DNA from: Betaproteobacteria bacterium SG8_40
Lineage (GTDB): Bacteria; Pseudomonadota; Gammaproteobacteria; Burkholderiales; Eutrophovitaceae
Direction: 5' to 3'
NCBI GenBank assembly: GCA_001304425.1
Contig: LJTS01000203.1
Location: 1-5,726, forward strand
DNA: 5,726 bases
Made by a program: the position numbers and the translations under genes. Each line of letters starts with the position of its first letter. The stretch's first letter is position 1. This document shows positions 1 to 5,111 of this stretch, piece after piece. The notes below the pieces were generated by a model. The model was not told the origin of the DNA. It did no database searches and saw only the letters and a program-made list of their open reading frames with translations.

Positions 1-157
1 AAGAAAGAAAGAAGCTTGGCTTCGCCGGCCCGGAAGTGCGCGAAGGCCTCGCCTCGCGTGCGTCGAAGCCCCGGCGCTGATCAAGGCGATCCTTGTGCAC
101 CTGGCGGGCGAAGTGCGCCCGGTGCATAAGAGTCCGGGGTCAGGTCTTGCAAAATAG
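1..157 (+). other. Possible degraded coding remnant at the window edge (perhaps a transposase C-terminus)
   Basis: A plus-strand frame (bases 2 onward) is open to a TAG at 155-157. Its middle reads VEAPALIKAILVHLAGEV, which faintly recalls the end of IS91-type transposases ('IEDPAVIxKILxHL'). The cysteine pairs expected just before that segment are not visible, and two other plus frames are also open for part of the stretch. The frame runs into the repeat that starts at 136, so any gene here would end inside the element. Bases 1-12 are an (AAGA)3 microsatellite, followed by a small hairpin (GAAGC 11-15, GCTTC 19-23). The transposase reading is a weak guess; the stretch may be non-coding. Confidence 0.2.
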
Positions 158-190
158 CATTTCTTGTCTCCGCGGATTTACCGCGGGGCC
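136..190 (+). repeat. Dispersed REP/MITE-like repeat, copy 1
   Basis: The element opens with GGGGTCAGGTCTTGC, then an AT-rich box ending in AGCATT (to 161). That 26-base core recurs at 3005-3030 with one mismatch. Downstream is a perfect 6-bp hairpin, CCGCGG (170-175) and CCGCGG (181-186), with loop ATTTA. The ungapped alignment with copy 2 continues through this hairpin to GGGG at about 188. From general knowledge, GGGGTCAGGTCTTGC-type sequences recur in proteobacterial genomes near small REP-associated (IS200-like, RAYT) transposases. No transposase is present in this window. Direct orientation relative to copy 2 is seen; the element class is inferred. Confidence 0.75.
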
Positions 191-528
191 CACCATCCCG
201 AGCCCCTTGCCCTGAATGAATCGGGCCCTGGGAAACGACGCTATCTGCGCCGCGCGGGCCGCTTTCAGTACTTAAATAGTTCCTTCAAACGCGCGATGTT
301 TCTCGCGGAAGTTAAACCGTTTTCTTGGCGGTTGCTTTCTGCTGGAGAAATTGGGGTTCCAGGCGTGCTTTACAGCGCTGTGTTGCGGCGGCATGCTTGC
401 TTTTGAATCGCTTGCGTTGGTCCGTGTGTGGCGCGCAATAGCCGTTTTCCGGAGGACGCCGGTAGACAGTCCAGGTGTGAACAACTGCCGGACGAGAACG
501 ATTTCAAGCAACTGACCAGGGAGTAAGG
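191..528. other. Intergenic leader upstream of the kelch gene
   Basis: Both strands carry short open frames here, but none has a ribosome binding site, recognisable motif or convincing composition. The middle (about 268-350) is richer in A and T than its surroundings, so a promoter for the following gene could lie in it or nearer the gene. No -35/-10 pair is good enough to name. The 338-base length is long for a simple promoter region and leaves room for a 5' untranslated leader. Confidence 0.5.
518..523 (+). promoter_or_regulatory. Ribosome binding site of the kelch gene
   Basis: AGGGAG lies 5 bases upstream of the ATG at 529, with a further AAGG directly against the start codon. This supports 529 as the start; the signal peptide begins immediately after it. 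Confidence 0.75.
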
Positions 529-2208
529 ATGATCAGGCGAGATACGATTTTTTATGCGCTCTTTTCCCTTGTTGTTCTTTGCTGGGCGACTCAGGCACTG
601 GCAGGGGACAAGGCCTCGGGATTACGTGACATAGGTTCCTATGAGTGGACCGAGGTCAATCCTGATGCGGACTGGGCGCCGCGGGCCGGATTGCAGGTGG
701 TTAATCTGTGGGGGCGGTTCTACCTGATGGGCGGTCGCACGCCGAAACCCCCGAGCTTTCCGCCAGTGATCGGTGACAGCGTCATCTGGGGCGATGTGTG
801 GAAGAGTTCCGATCAGGGCCGTTCGTGGAAGCAGATTGTGCAATCGGGCGATGCCTGGCCCCCCAGGGCTTACTTTCAGGCGGTGACGAAAGGCCCGTTC
901 ATGTACGTGCTGGGCGGGCAGAATTTCAAGGCAGGGCCTGCGTGCCCGGAAGGCGTGCAGAATTGCTCCGATTTCTTTAACGATGTCTGGCGCAGCGTGG
1001 ACGGCGTGCACTGGAAGCAAATGACAGGCGATGCCGGCTGGAAAAAGCGTGCCGGGCTAAGCGCGGTCGTGTTCAAGCATCACATCTACGTGATGGGCGG
1101 ATCGCAGAACGATGACGAGGCCATCGGTGGCCCGGGAGGTCCGCCGCGCCTTTACTTCAATGACGTGTGGCGGTCCCGCGATGGCCGCCACTGGGAACGG
1201 GTCACGGCGAGCGCGCCGTGGTCGCCGAGGGCCGGTGCCGTGGCCGTGGTCAAAAATGACTATTTGTATCTGCTCGGCGGCGAGGAGGGCTTTATCTGTG
1301 ATCCGCTGCCATTTTGCCAGCCCCCTTATTTCAATGATGTCTGGCGTACGAAAGATGGCGTCAACTGGGAACTCGTGACTGCCTCCGCCGGCTGGTCGCC
1401 CAGACCGGGCCACCAGTGCGCGGTGGTTGTCGACCAGATTGTCTGTTTTGGCGGTTTCGGATTGAGCAAGGATCCAACCAATCCGTTTGGTCCGGGCAAT
1501 CCGCTCGACGTATGGGTGAGCAAGACGGGGGCCGACTGGGAGCAGGTCAGCGATTCGCCGTGGAACGCGACCGACCCGGCAGACGGGAAGTACGATTTCG
1601 ATGTGCTGTCCGGGTGGTTCCGCGGAGAGAAGGGTTATCGCCCGGCAATTTTCACGTTTGGCGGCGACCGGGAAACGTTTGATTTCACCGATTTTACGAA
1701 TTACCTCAATGTAGACAACGACGTCTGGAAATTCGCGCCGCCATCCGAAGCCGAGCTCGTGGCGATAGACATCAAACCCGGGAGCGATCAAAGCTGCATC
1801 AACATCAATGGACGCGGCACGGTGCCGGTAGCGATCCTGGGCAGTGCGCAATTCGATATCTCACAGATTGATCCAACCACGCTGTCGTTCGCCGGGCTGG
1901 AGCTTGGTGAAAATGGGAAGGGCAACTTGCGTTGCCGCAAGAAGGACACCAACATTGACGGCTACTGGGATCTGGTTTGCCGTTTTGTCGACGACATCGA
2001 GAAGTGGGCGCCAGACAACGAAACAGAGGCGACGCTGACGGGCAATCTTCTCGACGGCCGGGCGTTTCAAGGAACGGGCTCCTACTGCTTGCGTCCCGAC
2101 AAGAACGCAGAGGATCAGGATGAGTCGAGTGAGGATGAACAGGCACCCAAGCGCCAGCCGCCGCAAAAAGGCCATGGTCTTAACCCATACCCGTGGTGGG
2201 CCTGGTAG
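529..2208 (+). CDS. Secreted six-bladed kelch-type beta-propeller protein with C-terminal IDIKPGS beta domain
   Basis: This 559-residue exported protein has no recognised enzymatic motif; a binding or surface role is inferred. Residues 1-25 form a signal peptide (hydrophobic core 8-20, cleavage likely after ALA at 23-25). Residues about 38-405 hold six kelch-like units built on the pattern W-x-x-R-A-G, then a hydrophobic strand ending in GG, then NDVW-[RK]-[ST], then G-x-x-W. GG pairs are near 68, 129, 190, 250, 308 and 378; DVW sites near 89, 152, 212, 270, 327 and 398. The sixth blade lacks its own final W strand, and the N-terminal YEWTEV (39-44) fits as the missing 'velcro' strand. Residues about 410-522 (VAIDIKPGS, VPVAILGS, IDPTTLSFAG, NIDGYWDLVCRF, EATLTGNLLDG) match a beta domain often found at the ends of bacterial extracellular proteins. 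It contains four cysteines (423, 469, 484, 520). The tail (523-559) is acidic, then Pro/Lys-rich, and ends PYPWWAW. The start is fixed by the ribosome binding site and signal peptide. No PEP-CTERM or LPXTG sorting signal is present. Confidence 0.93.
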   Translation: MIRRDTIFYALFSLVVLCWATQALAGDKASGLRDIGSYEWTEVNPDADWAPRAGLQVVNLWGRFYLMGGRTPKPPSFPPVIGDSVIWGDVWKSSDQGRSWKQIVQSGDAWPPRAYFQAVTKGPFMYVLGGQNFKAGPACPEGVQNCSDFFNDVWRSVDGVHWKQMTGDAGWKKRAGLSAVVFKHHIYVMGGSQNDDEAIGGPGGPPRLYFNDVWRSRDGRHWERVTASAPWSPRAGAVAVVKNDYLYLLGGEEGFICDPLPFCQPPYFNDVWRTKDGVNWELVTASAGWSPRPGHQCAVVVDQIVCFGGFGLSKDPTNPFGPGNPLDVWVSKTGADWEQVSDSPWNATDPADGKYDFDVLSGWFRGEKGYRPAIFTFGGDRETFDFTDFTNYLNVDNDVWKFAPPSEAELVAIDIKPGSDQSCININGRGTVPVAILGSAQFDISQIDPTTLSFAGLELGENGKGNLRCRKKDTNIDGYWDLVCRFVDDIEKWAPDNETEATLTGNLLDGRAFQGTGSYCLRPDKNAEDQDESSEDEQAPKRQPPQKGHGLNPYPWWAW

Positions 2209-2412
2209 AGCGGGGCACGAGGCGGGTAGAAGTTTCCTTTGAGGTGCGTGCTCGATTGCAAGAGCCTTGCCGCAGAGGATAGACGGATGAATTGGTGCGG
2301 ACTCGATCTGAGATTCGGACTATTCATCGGCAATCGTGAAGTAGAGGTTGCCGCTATTTTGGTCTCACGCAAACCGCGACAAGGCGGTGGGGAAGCATTG
2401 GAGGATTGCAGC
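2209..2412 (+). other. Spacer between the kelch gene and the CpD-like gene
   Basis: The frame of the downstream gene stays open upstream to an ATG at 2239. That 58-residue extension (start MRCVLDCKSL) has no ribosome binding site or recognisable domain and would bury the signal peptide inside the protein, so it is treated as untranslated. No terminator-like hairpin separates the genes here, which leaves co-transcription possible. The 204-base gap is also long enough for a separate promoter, but none could be named. Confidence 0.5.
2400..2404 (+). promoter_or_regulatory. Ribosome binding site deciding the start of the CpD-like gene
   Basis: GGAGG sits 8 bases before the ATG at 2413. The in-frame ATG at 2239 has no comparable site, and only the 2413 start puts the hydrophobic signal sequence at the N-terminus. 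Confidence 0.75.
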
Positions 2413-2760
2413 ATGAGCAGGACAATGACGGGAATTTGCACATGCCTGGTGCTTGTTGCCGGCGCATTCTCGAGCGGGGCCCATGCCGCCGAGGTGGTTG
2501 GAAACCTCACCGACCGAAAAGGCGACGGGGCGAAGGGCGCGAGGGTCACCGTCACGTGTGATGGTTTCGAGCAATCGGTCTTCGTAGCAGCGGTTACCGG
2601 ACAGTACCGGGTCAAGAACGTCCCCGACAACGCCGAATGCGTGCTGGTCATCCACTACGAGGGCGCGGACAGCGCGCCTTACAGTTTCGTCACGACGACG
2701 GAACGAACGCGGTATAACCGCCGGATACGGCGCGTTGGCAATAGTGTGGAGTTTCTCTGA
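2413..2760 (+). CDS. Small secreted protein with one carboxypeptidase-regulatory-like (CpD/Ig-like) beta domain
   Basis: The product has 115 residues. Residues 1-25 (MSRTMTGICTCLVLVAGAF, then SSGAHA) are a signal peptide with likely cleavage at AHA/AE. The mature part of about 90 residues begins VVGNLTDRKGDGAKGARVTV and continues to TGQYRVKNVP and a hydrophobic VLVIHYEG strand. This is the usual layout of carboxypeptidase-regulatory-like domains: 'G.v.d..G.pv.gA.V.v', a 'T...G.y.f..vp.G.y.l' core, then a final strand. These beta-sandwich domains usually bind or extend surface proteins and are not catalytic. Two mature cysteines (49 and 76) could form a disulfide. The C-terminal part (RTRYNRRIRRVG) is strongly basic, in contrast to the acidic tail of the upstream kelch protein. 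The gene follows the kelch gene in the same direction and is closed by a GC stem-loop 8 bases after its stop. The family call is by motif and moderately sure; export is well supported. Confidence 0.85.
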   Translation: MSRTMTGICTCLVLVAGAFSSGAHAAEVVGNLTDRKGDGAKGARVTVTCDGFEQSVFVAAVTGQYRVKNVPDNAECVLVIHYEGADSAPYSFVTTTERTRYNRRIRRVGNSVEFL

Positions 2761-2767
2761 CGCTGCG

Positions 2768-2786
2768 GGGGCCGGGCTGCGGCCCC
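2768..2786 (+). terminator. Strong GC stem-loop after the CpD-like gene
   Basis: GGGGCC (2768-2773) and GGCCCC (2781-2786) form a perfect 6-bp stem around the loop GGGCTGC, starting 8 bases after the stop codon at 2760. No T-run follows on either strand, so it is not a canonical intrinsic terminator. It may stabilise the 3' end or act with Rho. It also lies 34 bases beyond the end of the minus-strand fragment at 2821, so it could serve both directions. Confidence 0.5.
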
Positions 2787-2820
2787 TGATGCACGATCAT
2801 CCCCTGAAAACGAACAATCG

Positions 2821-3004
2821 CTAGATCACCGTGAACGAAATGTAATGTACAAGGATTTCGTCACCGAACTCCTCATTCTCGGGCAGGTAAGGTCGTGCAT
2901 CGGAGATATTCACACGCGCAATGATTCGTTCTTCTAAAAGCTGTTTGAGGACATCCTGAAAACGGCGCTCCATAAAAAGATCGCTGCGCTGCGAAAGAAA
3001 AAGC
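2821..3004 (-). pseudogene. 3' fragment of an unidentified gene, cut off by the repeat element
   Basis: On the minus strand an open frame reads into this stretch and ends at a TAG (2823-2821). Its last ~60 residues look genuinely protein-like: FLSQRSDLFMERRFQDVLKQ, then LLEERIIARVNISDARPYLP, then ENEEFGDEILVHYISFTVI. The pattern is an amphipathic helix followed by alternating beta strands. Upstream of 3004 the same frame passes through the repeat (3005-3060) and becomes composition-like noise, so the original 5' part appears lost. An internal ATG at 2973-2971 would give a 50-residue protein but has only a T-rich stretch and no ribosome binding site. The I-x-RV-x-I-x-D-x-R...ENEE...Y-x-SFTVI ending vaguely recalls phage baseplate gp25/GpW-like C-termini, but that is a weak resemblance. 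The stretch is richer in A and T than its neighbours. Confidence 0.5.
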
Positions 3005-3060
3005 GGGGTCAGGTCTTGCAATATAGCATTGCGTGACGCTGCGCATTCGGCGCGGGGTTC
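3005..3060 (+). repeat. Dispersed REP/MITE-like repeat, copy 2
   Basis: Same orientation as copy 1. The first 26 bases (3005-3030) differ from 136-161 at one position (T at 3022 for A at 153). The alignment continues without gaps for about 30 more bases at roughly 19/30 identity. The hairpin is kept: CTGCGC (3039-3044) with GCGCGG (3050-3055), loop ATTCG. Relative to copy 1 the loop-closing pair is swapped from G-C to C-G, and a second pair changes from C-G to T-G. The element directly abuts the truncated coding fragment at 2821-3004. No transposase gene lies beside it. Confidence 0.75.
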
Positions 3061-3285
3061 GAACCAACGGATTCTCCGAGCAGGCTGCGGGACCGCGTGG
3101 TCGGTTTTTCCGCAAATGCCCGGTTGCTGTTTGGTCTGATCGGTATTACCGCACATTATTGCCGCGTGATGCTTCGCGGTCCTGGCAGCTCTCCATCAGT
3201 AATCTGCAGTCACTCGCATGGTTGAGGAGTACAGCGAGATAACTACTGACTTACTGGCTGTTCGATGACCAATGGAGCGTTCTCA
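3061..3285 (+). other. Region between the repeat and the small membrane-protein ORF
   Basis: No gene is supported here. The only notable local structure is a weak hairpin in the sequence GACCGCGTGGTC (4-bp stem) followed by GGTTTTTCC near 3092-3112. This is terminator-like, but its stem is too short to call. The stretch 3110-3170 is comparatively rich in A and T and is the likeliest place for a promoter of the small ORF downstream, but no convincing -35/-10 pair was found. Confidence 0.4.
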
Positions 3286-3471
3286 ATGTCAAAACTATTG
3301 TCTCCCCTGAAAGCCGCTTTGAACGAGTTGTTGTGGATGCTCGGGACGTTGTTGGCGCAGTCCTTCGTTTTCCTGGCGTGGATTCTTGACCATACGACTT
3401 CGGCTGTTTCAGCGCTTTACACGCACCGCGAAAGGCAGCCGTCCGGGTTGGCCTTTGGCGAGAACGATTAA
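3286..3471 (+). CDS. Predicted 61-residue single-pass membrane protein, unidentified
   Basis: The product begins MSKLLSPLKAALNELLWMLG and continues TLLAQSFVFLAWIL, giving one hydrophobic segment at about residues 13-34. A short polar C-terminus follows (THRERQPSGLAFGEND). The basic residues at 3 and 9 and the acidic end weakly favour an inside-N orientation. The start at 3286 is chosen because GGAG (3274-3277) lies 8 bases upstream; the in-frame ATG at 3265 has no such site and would add seven residues. No family is recognised and no partner gene is adjacent. It is convergent with the YgiM-like gene, whose stop is 229 bases away. A chance hydrophobic ORF cannot be excluded. Confidence 0.5.
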   Translation: MSKLLSPLKAALNELLWMLGTLLAQSFVFLAWILDHTTSAVSALYTHRERQPSGLAFGEND

Positions 3472-3516
3472 CGCGGTGGTGGCGCATTAAGTACTGATTG
3501 CCGCACAGGCGGGGCA

Positions 3517-3566
3517 CAGTGTGACAATGTCCCGACATGTTTGGGTAGCGGCAGGGACACACTCTG
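3517..3566. repeat. Imperfect inverted repeat between convergent genes
   Basis: TGTCCC (3528-3533) pairs with GGGACA (3554-3559) around a 20-base loop. The stem resumes outside a 4-base bulge with GTG/CAC (3521-3523 and 3560-3562) and, after one mismatch, CAG/CTG (3517-3519 and 3564-3566). In all, 12 base pairs lie between the ends of the small membrane ORF and the YgiM-like gene. No T-run follows, so a terminator role is only suggested by position. The remaining bases from 3472 to 3700 hold no supported gene. Confidence 0.35.
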
Positions 3567-3700
3567 TAGGGTTGTACCGTTTGGTGCGCGTGACCAGGTC
3601 GGCAGATTGGCTGTCCTGATCAAGCGTCGGCGCGAAGCACGGCCTTGTGCTCCAACAGACTCAACTCGCCGAGACTGCGAAACTATCTGCCCACAAAAAC

Positions 3701-4378
3701 CTACGAAAAGTCGTACCCCGACCGCCGCCGCTGCCAACGTATGCGCGGCAGCCACAGGCCGAGCAGCAGGCCGATCAGCAATACTGCCGCGCCGGAGAGG
3801 AACCAGTAGCGGGTTGTCTGGCTGGATAGCTGCCGGTTTTCCTCAATGAGCTTGTCAGTACGCTGTTTCTCGGTGGCAAGCTCGTCGATCAGGTTCTTGT
3901 TCTGCTCATTCACACCCAGCACATCGGCGGCGGCCCTGCGGATTTCCGCCAGTTCGCTTTCCAGTGCCGATTTTTCGTTTTCAAGCATCGAAATCTGCCG
4001 CTTGGCCGAGTTGTATTCGTTCCTGATGTTTGCGAGCTGGGTAGGGAGCGAGGCGTCCCCGGCGTCGTTGCCGGTGACCTGTTTGGTGAGCCTGCCGATC
4101 TGCTCGCGAGCGCCCGGCTGCTCCATCAGGTAACGCGACAGCACCCAGCCCTCGGTGCCGTTCGCGGTCCTGACCCGCGCGTATCCGGAATCGGCATTCT
4201 GTTCGAGGACTTCGAGCCGCGTGCCGCTGCCGAGCATCAGCGCAATGGAATTGCTGGTGCTCGGGCCTGTGCGCAGGGTGATTTCAAACTGGTCGCTCAC
4301 CCAAGCGGGCGCGGCGTGGGCCGCCGAAATGGCGAATAACCAGAGTGTCAGGGCGTAAGCGATCGTTAGTGTTTTCAT
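3701..4378 (-). CDS. SH3-and-anchor (YgiM-like) envelope protein
   Basis: The product is 225 residues from the ATG at 4378. Residues 1-22 are a signal peptide (MKTLTIAYALTLWLFAISAA, then HAA). Residues 25-85 form a bacterial SH3 domain with the hallmark FEITLRTGPS near 31-40 and EGWVLSRYL near 76-84. Residues about 115-187 are a long charged coiled coil with two continuous heptad stretches, including ISMLENEKSALESELAEIRR. Residues 191-210 are a single membrane helix (YWFLSGAAVLLIGLLLGLWL), followed by PRIRWQRRRS and a short polar end. This order and the 'WFL.G...L..GLLLG...P+IR' anchor match the SH3-and-anchor family that includes E. coli YgiM. Its SH3 domain is expected in the periplasm, tethered to the inner membrane, probably contacting the cell wall. 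Its precise function is not established. A GTG at 4423 would extend the protein by 15 residues but would push the signal peptide inward. No Shine-Dalgarno sequence precedes either start. Confidence 0.93.
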   Translation of the reverse strand: MKTLTIAYALTLWLFAISAAHAAPAWVSDQFEITLRTGPSTSNSIALMLGSGTRLEVLEQNADSGYARVRTANGTEGWVLSRYLMEQPGAREQIGRLTKQVTGNDAGDASLPTQLANIRNEYNSAKRQISMLENEKSALESELAEIRRAAADVLGVNEQNKNLIDELATEKQRTDKLIEENRQLSSQTTRYWFLSGAAVLLIGLLLGLWLPRIRWQRRRSGYDFS

Positions 4379-4799
4379 ACGGAAACTATAAGCTACGCTT
4401 ACGAATCCCGCCAGTCCAAACACTCATCGAATCAGTCGTTTGTCGGCGACAGTTCGGCAAGAGATGTCGCGGGAGGGCCGTTCAACCAACGGGGGCGGCG
4501 GCGTTCCTGGTGTTCAGCGCCCGGATCAGGGGGGGGCTGACAGCCTTTCAGCCCGGGCGAAGCCGCGCGGAAGAACTGACGGCGCGGCGATCATTCGAGG
4601 ATATCAAACCGGCGGTGGGCGAATGGCCTGGCAAGAGCGTTCTTGCCCGTGTCACGGCTCGCGGTGCGCCTCGTGTGCCCGGCTTTGACAAGCCGCGTGT
4701 TGCCGGGACGGTGACTGTCGATCTGGACGATGCGCTGCGGGCACTGCTGCGGGAATGGCCGCAGCCGGCATCACGCGCCGTGTGTGCGACGCGCGCCGG
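4379..4799. other. 421-base intergenic region with a 7-bp hairpin
   Basis: GGGCTGA (4534-4540) and TCAGCCC (4548-4554) form a perfect stem around a 7-base loop, beginning in a run of eight G (4529-4536). A plus-strand frame is open through the region, and its segment at about 4560-4760 reads somewhat protein-like (PGKSVLARVTARGAPRVPGF, then VTVDLDDALRALLREWPQ). It lacks a ribosome binding site, a plausible start and a recognisable family, and continues into the antisense of the secreted-protein gene. It may be a decayed gene. The 3' end of that gene's transcript and the promoter of the YgiM-like gene should both lie in this region. Confidence 0.45.
4385..4390 (-). promoter_or_regulatory. Candidate -10 box for a leaderless YgiM-like mRNA
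   Basis: On the minus strand TATAGT (4390-4385) is followed by six bases and then the ATG at 4378, so transcription would begin at or next to the A of the start codon. The absence of a ribosome binding site fits a leaderless message. No good -35 hexamer lies 16-18 bases upstream (the 17-base position reads TGGCGG; a TTGGAC is too far away). The box is therefore suggestive only. Confidence 0.35.
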
Positions 4800-5090
4800 T
4801 CAGTTCAGGCCATTGTCTTTGAGAAAATTGTTCCACTCGGCGATTGCCTGGTCGGCGGCACTTCGGTGCAAGTCCGCGATGCCGTAGTGCTCGTCAACGA
4901 AGGCAGTGATGCACCGCTTGTAATTGCTGACGGCGGCATCGAACATGGTCACTTCGTGGTTGCCGTTGAATTTGTCGGGTTTAACCGGCTGGATGCAAGT
5001 GTGGCTCGGGGCGAAGGTATCGGCAATTGCCGGGCAGGGAACTGCCGCGATCATGAAAACAAGCAGACCTGCGATCTTTCCATCGGTCAT
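4800..5090 (-). CDS. Small secreted two-cysteine protein, conserved-hypothetical type
   Basis: The product has 96 residues. Residues 1-23 (MTDGKIAGLLVFMIAAVPCP, then AIA) are a signal peptide with probable cleavage before DTF. C19 lies inside it and is not in a proper lipobox, so a lipoprotein is unlikely. The 73-residue mature part starts DTFAPSHTCIQPVKPDKFNG and then is mostly predicted amphipathic helix, with NYKRCITAFVDEHYGIADLH and AIAEWNNFLKDNG. The two mature cysteines (32 and 60) probably form one disulfide in the periplasm. The layout C-x-x-P-x-KP, then Y-K-x-C, then a C-terminal EWNNF helix resembles small proteobacterial proteins of unknown function, recalled without a search. The 5090 start is favoured over an ATG seven codons upstream because AAGGAG precedes it at the right distance. 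No neighbour reveals its job; the YgiM-like gene downstream is 421 bases away. Confidence 0.8.
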   Translation of the reverse strand: MTDGKIAGLLVFMIAAVPCPAIADTFAPSHTCIQPVKPDKFNGNHEVTMFDAAVSNYKRCITAFVDEHYGIADLHRSAADQAIAEWNNFLKDNGLN

Positions 5091-5095
5091 TGTCT

Positions 5096-5101
5096 CTCCT
5101 T
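5096..5101 (-). promoter_or_regulatory. Ribosome binding site of the small secreted protein
   Basis: Minus-strand AAGGAG (plus-strand CTCCTT) is 5 bases from the ATG at 5090. It decides this start over the ATG at 5111, which would place the site inside the coding region. Confidence 0.8.
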
Positions 5102-5111
5102 GTGGTTGCAT

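Noticed and set aside
529..606. Lipoprotein signal in the kelch protein (cysteine at residue 18)
   Set aside because: The residue before it is Leu, which does not fit a lipobox, while a normal cleavage site (ALA before G) follows at 23-25.
622..2175. Several open frames antisense to, or in other frames of, the kelch gene, including a 264-codon minus-strand frame at 1057-1851
   Set aside because: They are by-products of GC-rich codon use. They lack ribosome binding sites and motifs, while the plus-strand frame has a signal peptide and repeated domains.
2150..2208. PEP-CTERM or other membrane-sorting C-terminus on the kelch protein
   Set aside because: There is no PEP motif, no hydrophobic helix of membrane length and no final basic cluster.
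2115..2651. 178-codon minus-strand frame across the end of the kelch gene and the CpD-like gene
   Set aside because: Antisense to two well-supported genes; its composition is Ser/Thr/Pro-rich noise and it has no start signal.
136..3060. CRISPR-like or transposon terminal inverted repeats
   Set aside because: There are only two copies, 2.8 kb apart and in direct orientation. No regular spacing exists, and no inverted copy was seen in the window.
3092..3112. Intrinsic terminator (GACCGCGTGGTC followed by five T)
   Set aside because: The stem is only 4 bp, and no gene ends just upstream on the plus strand.
3541..3849. Plus-strand frame overlapping the end of the YgiM-like gene
   Set aside because: Begins at TTG with no ribosome binding site and is antisense to a clear coding region.
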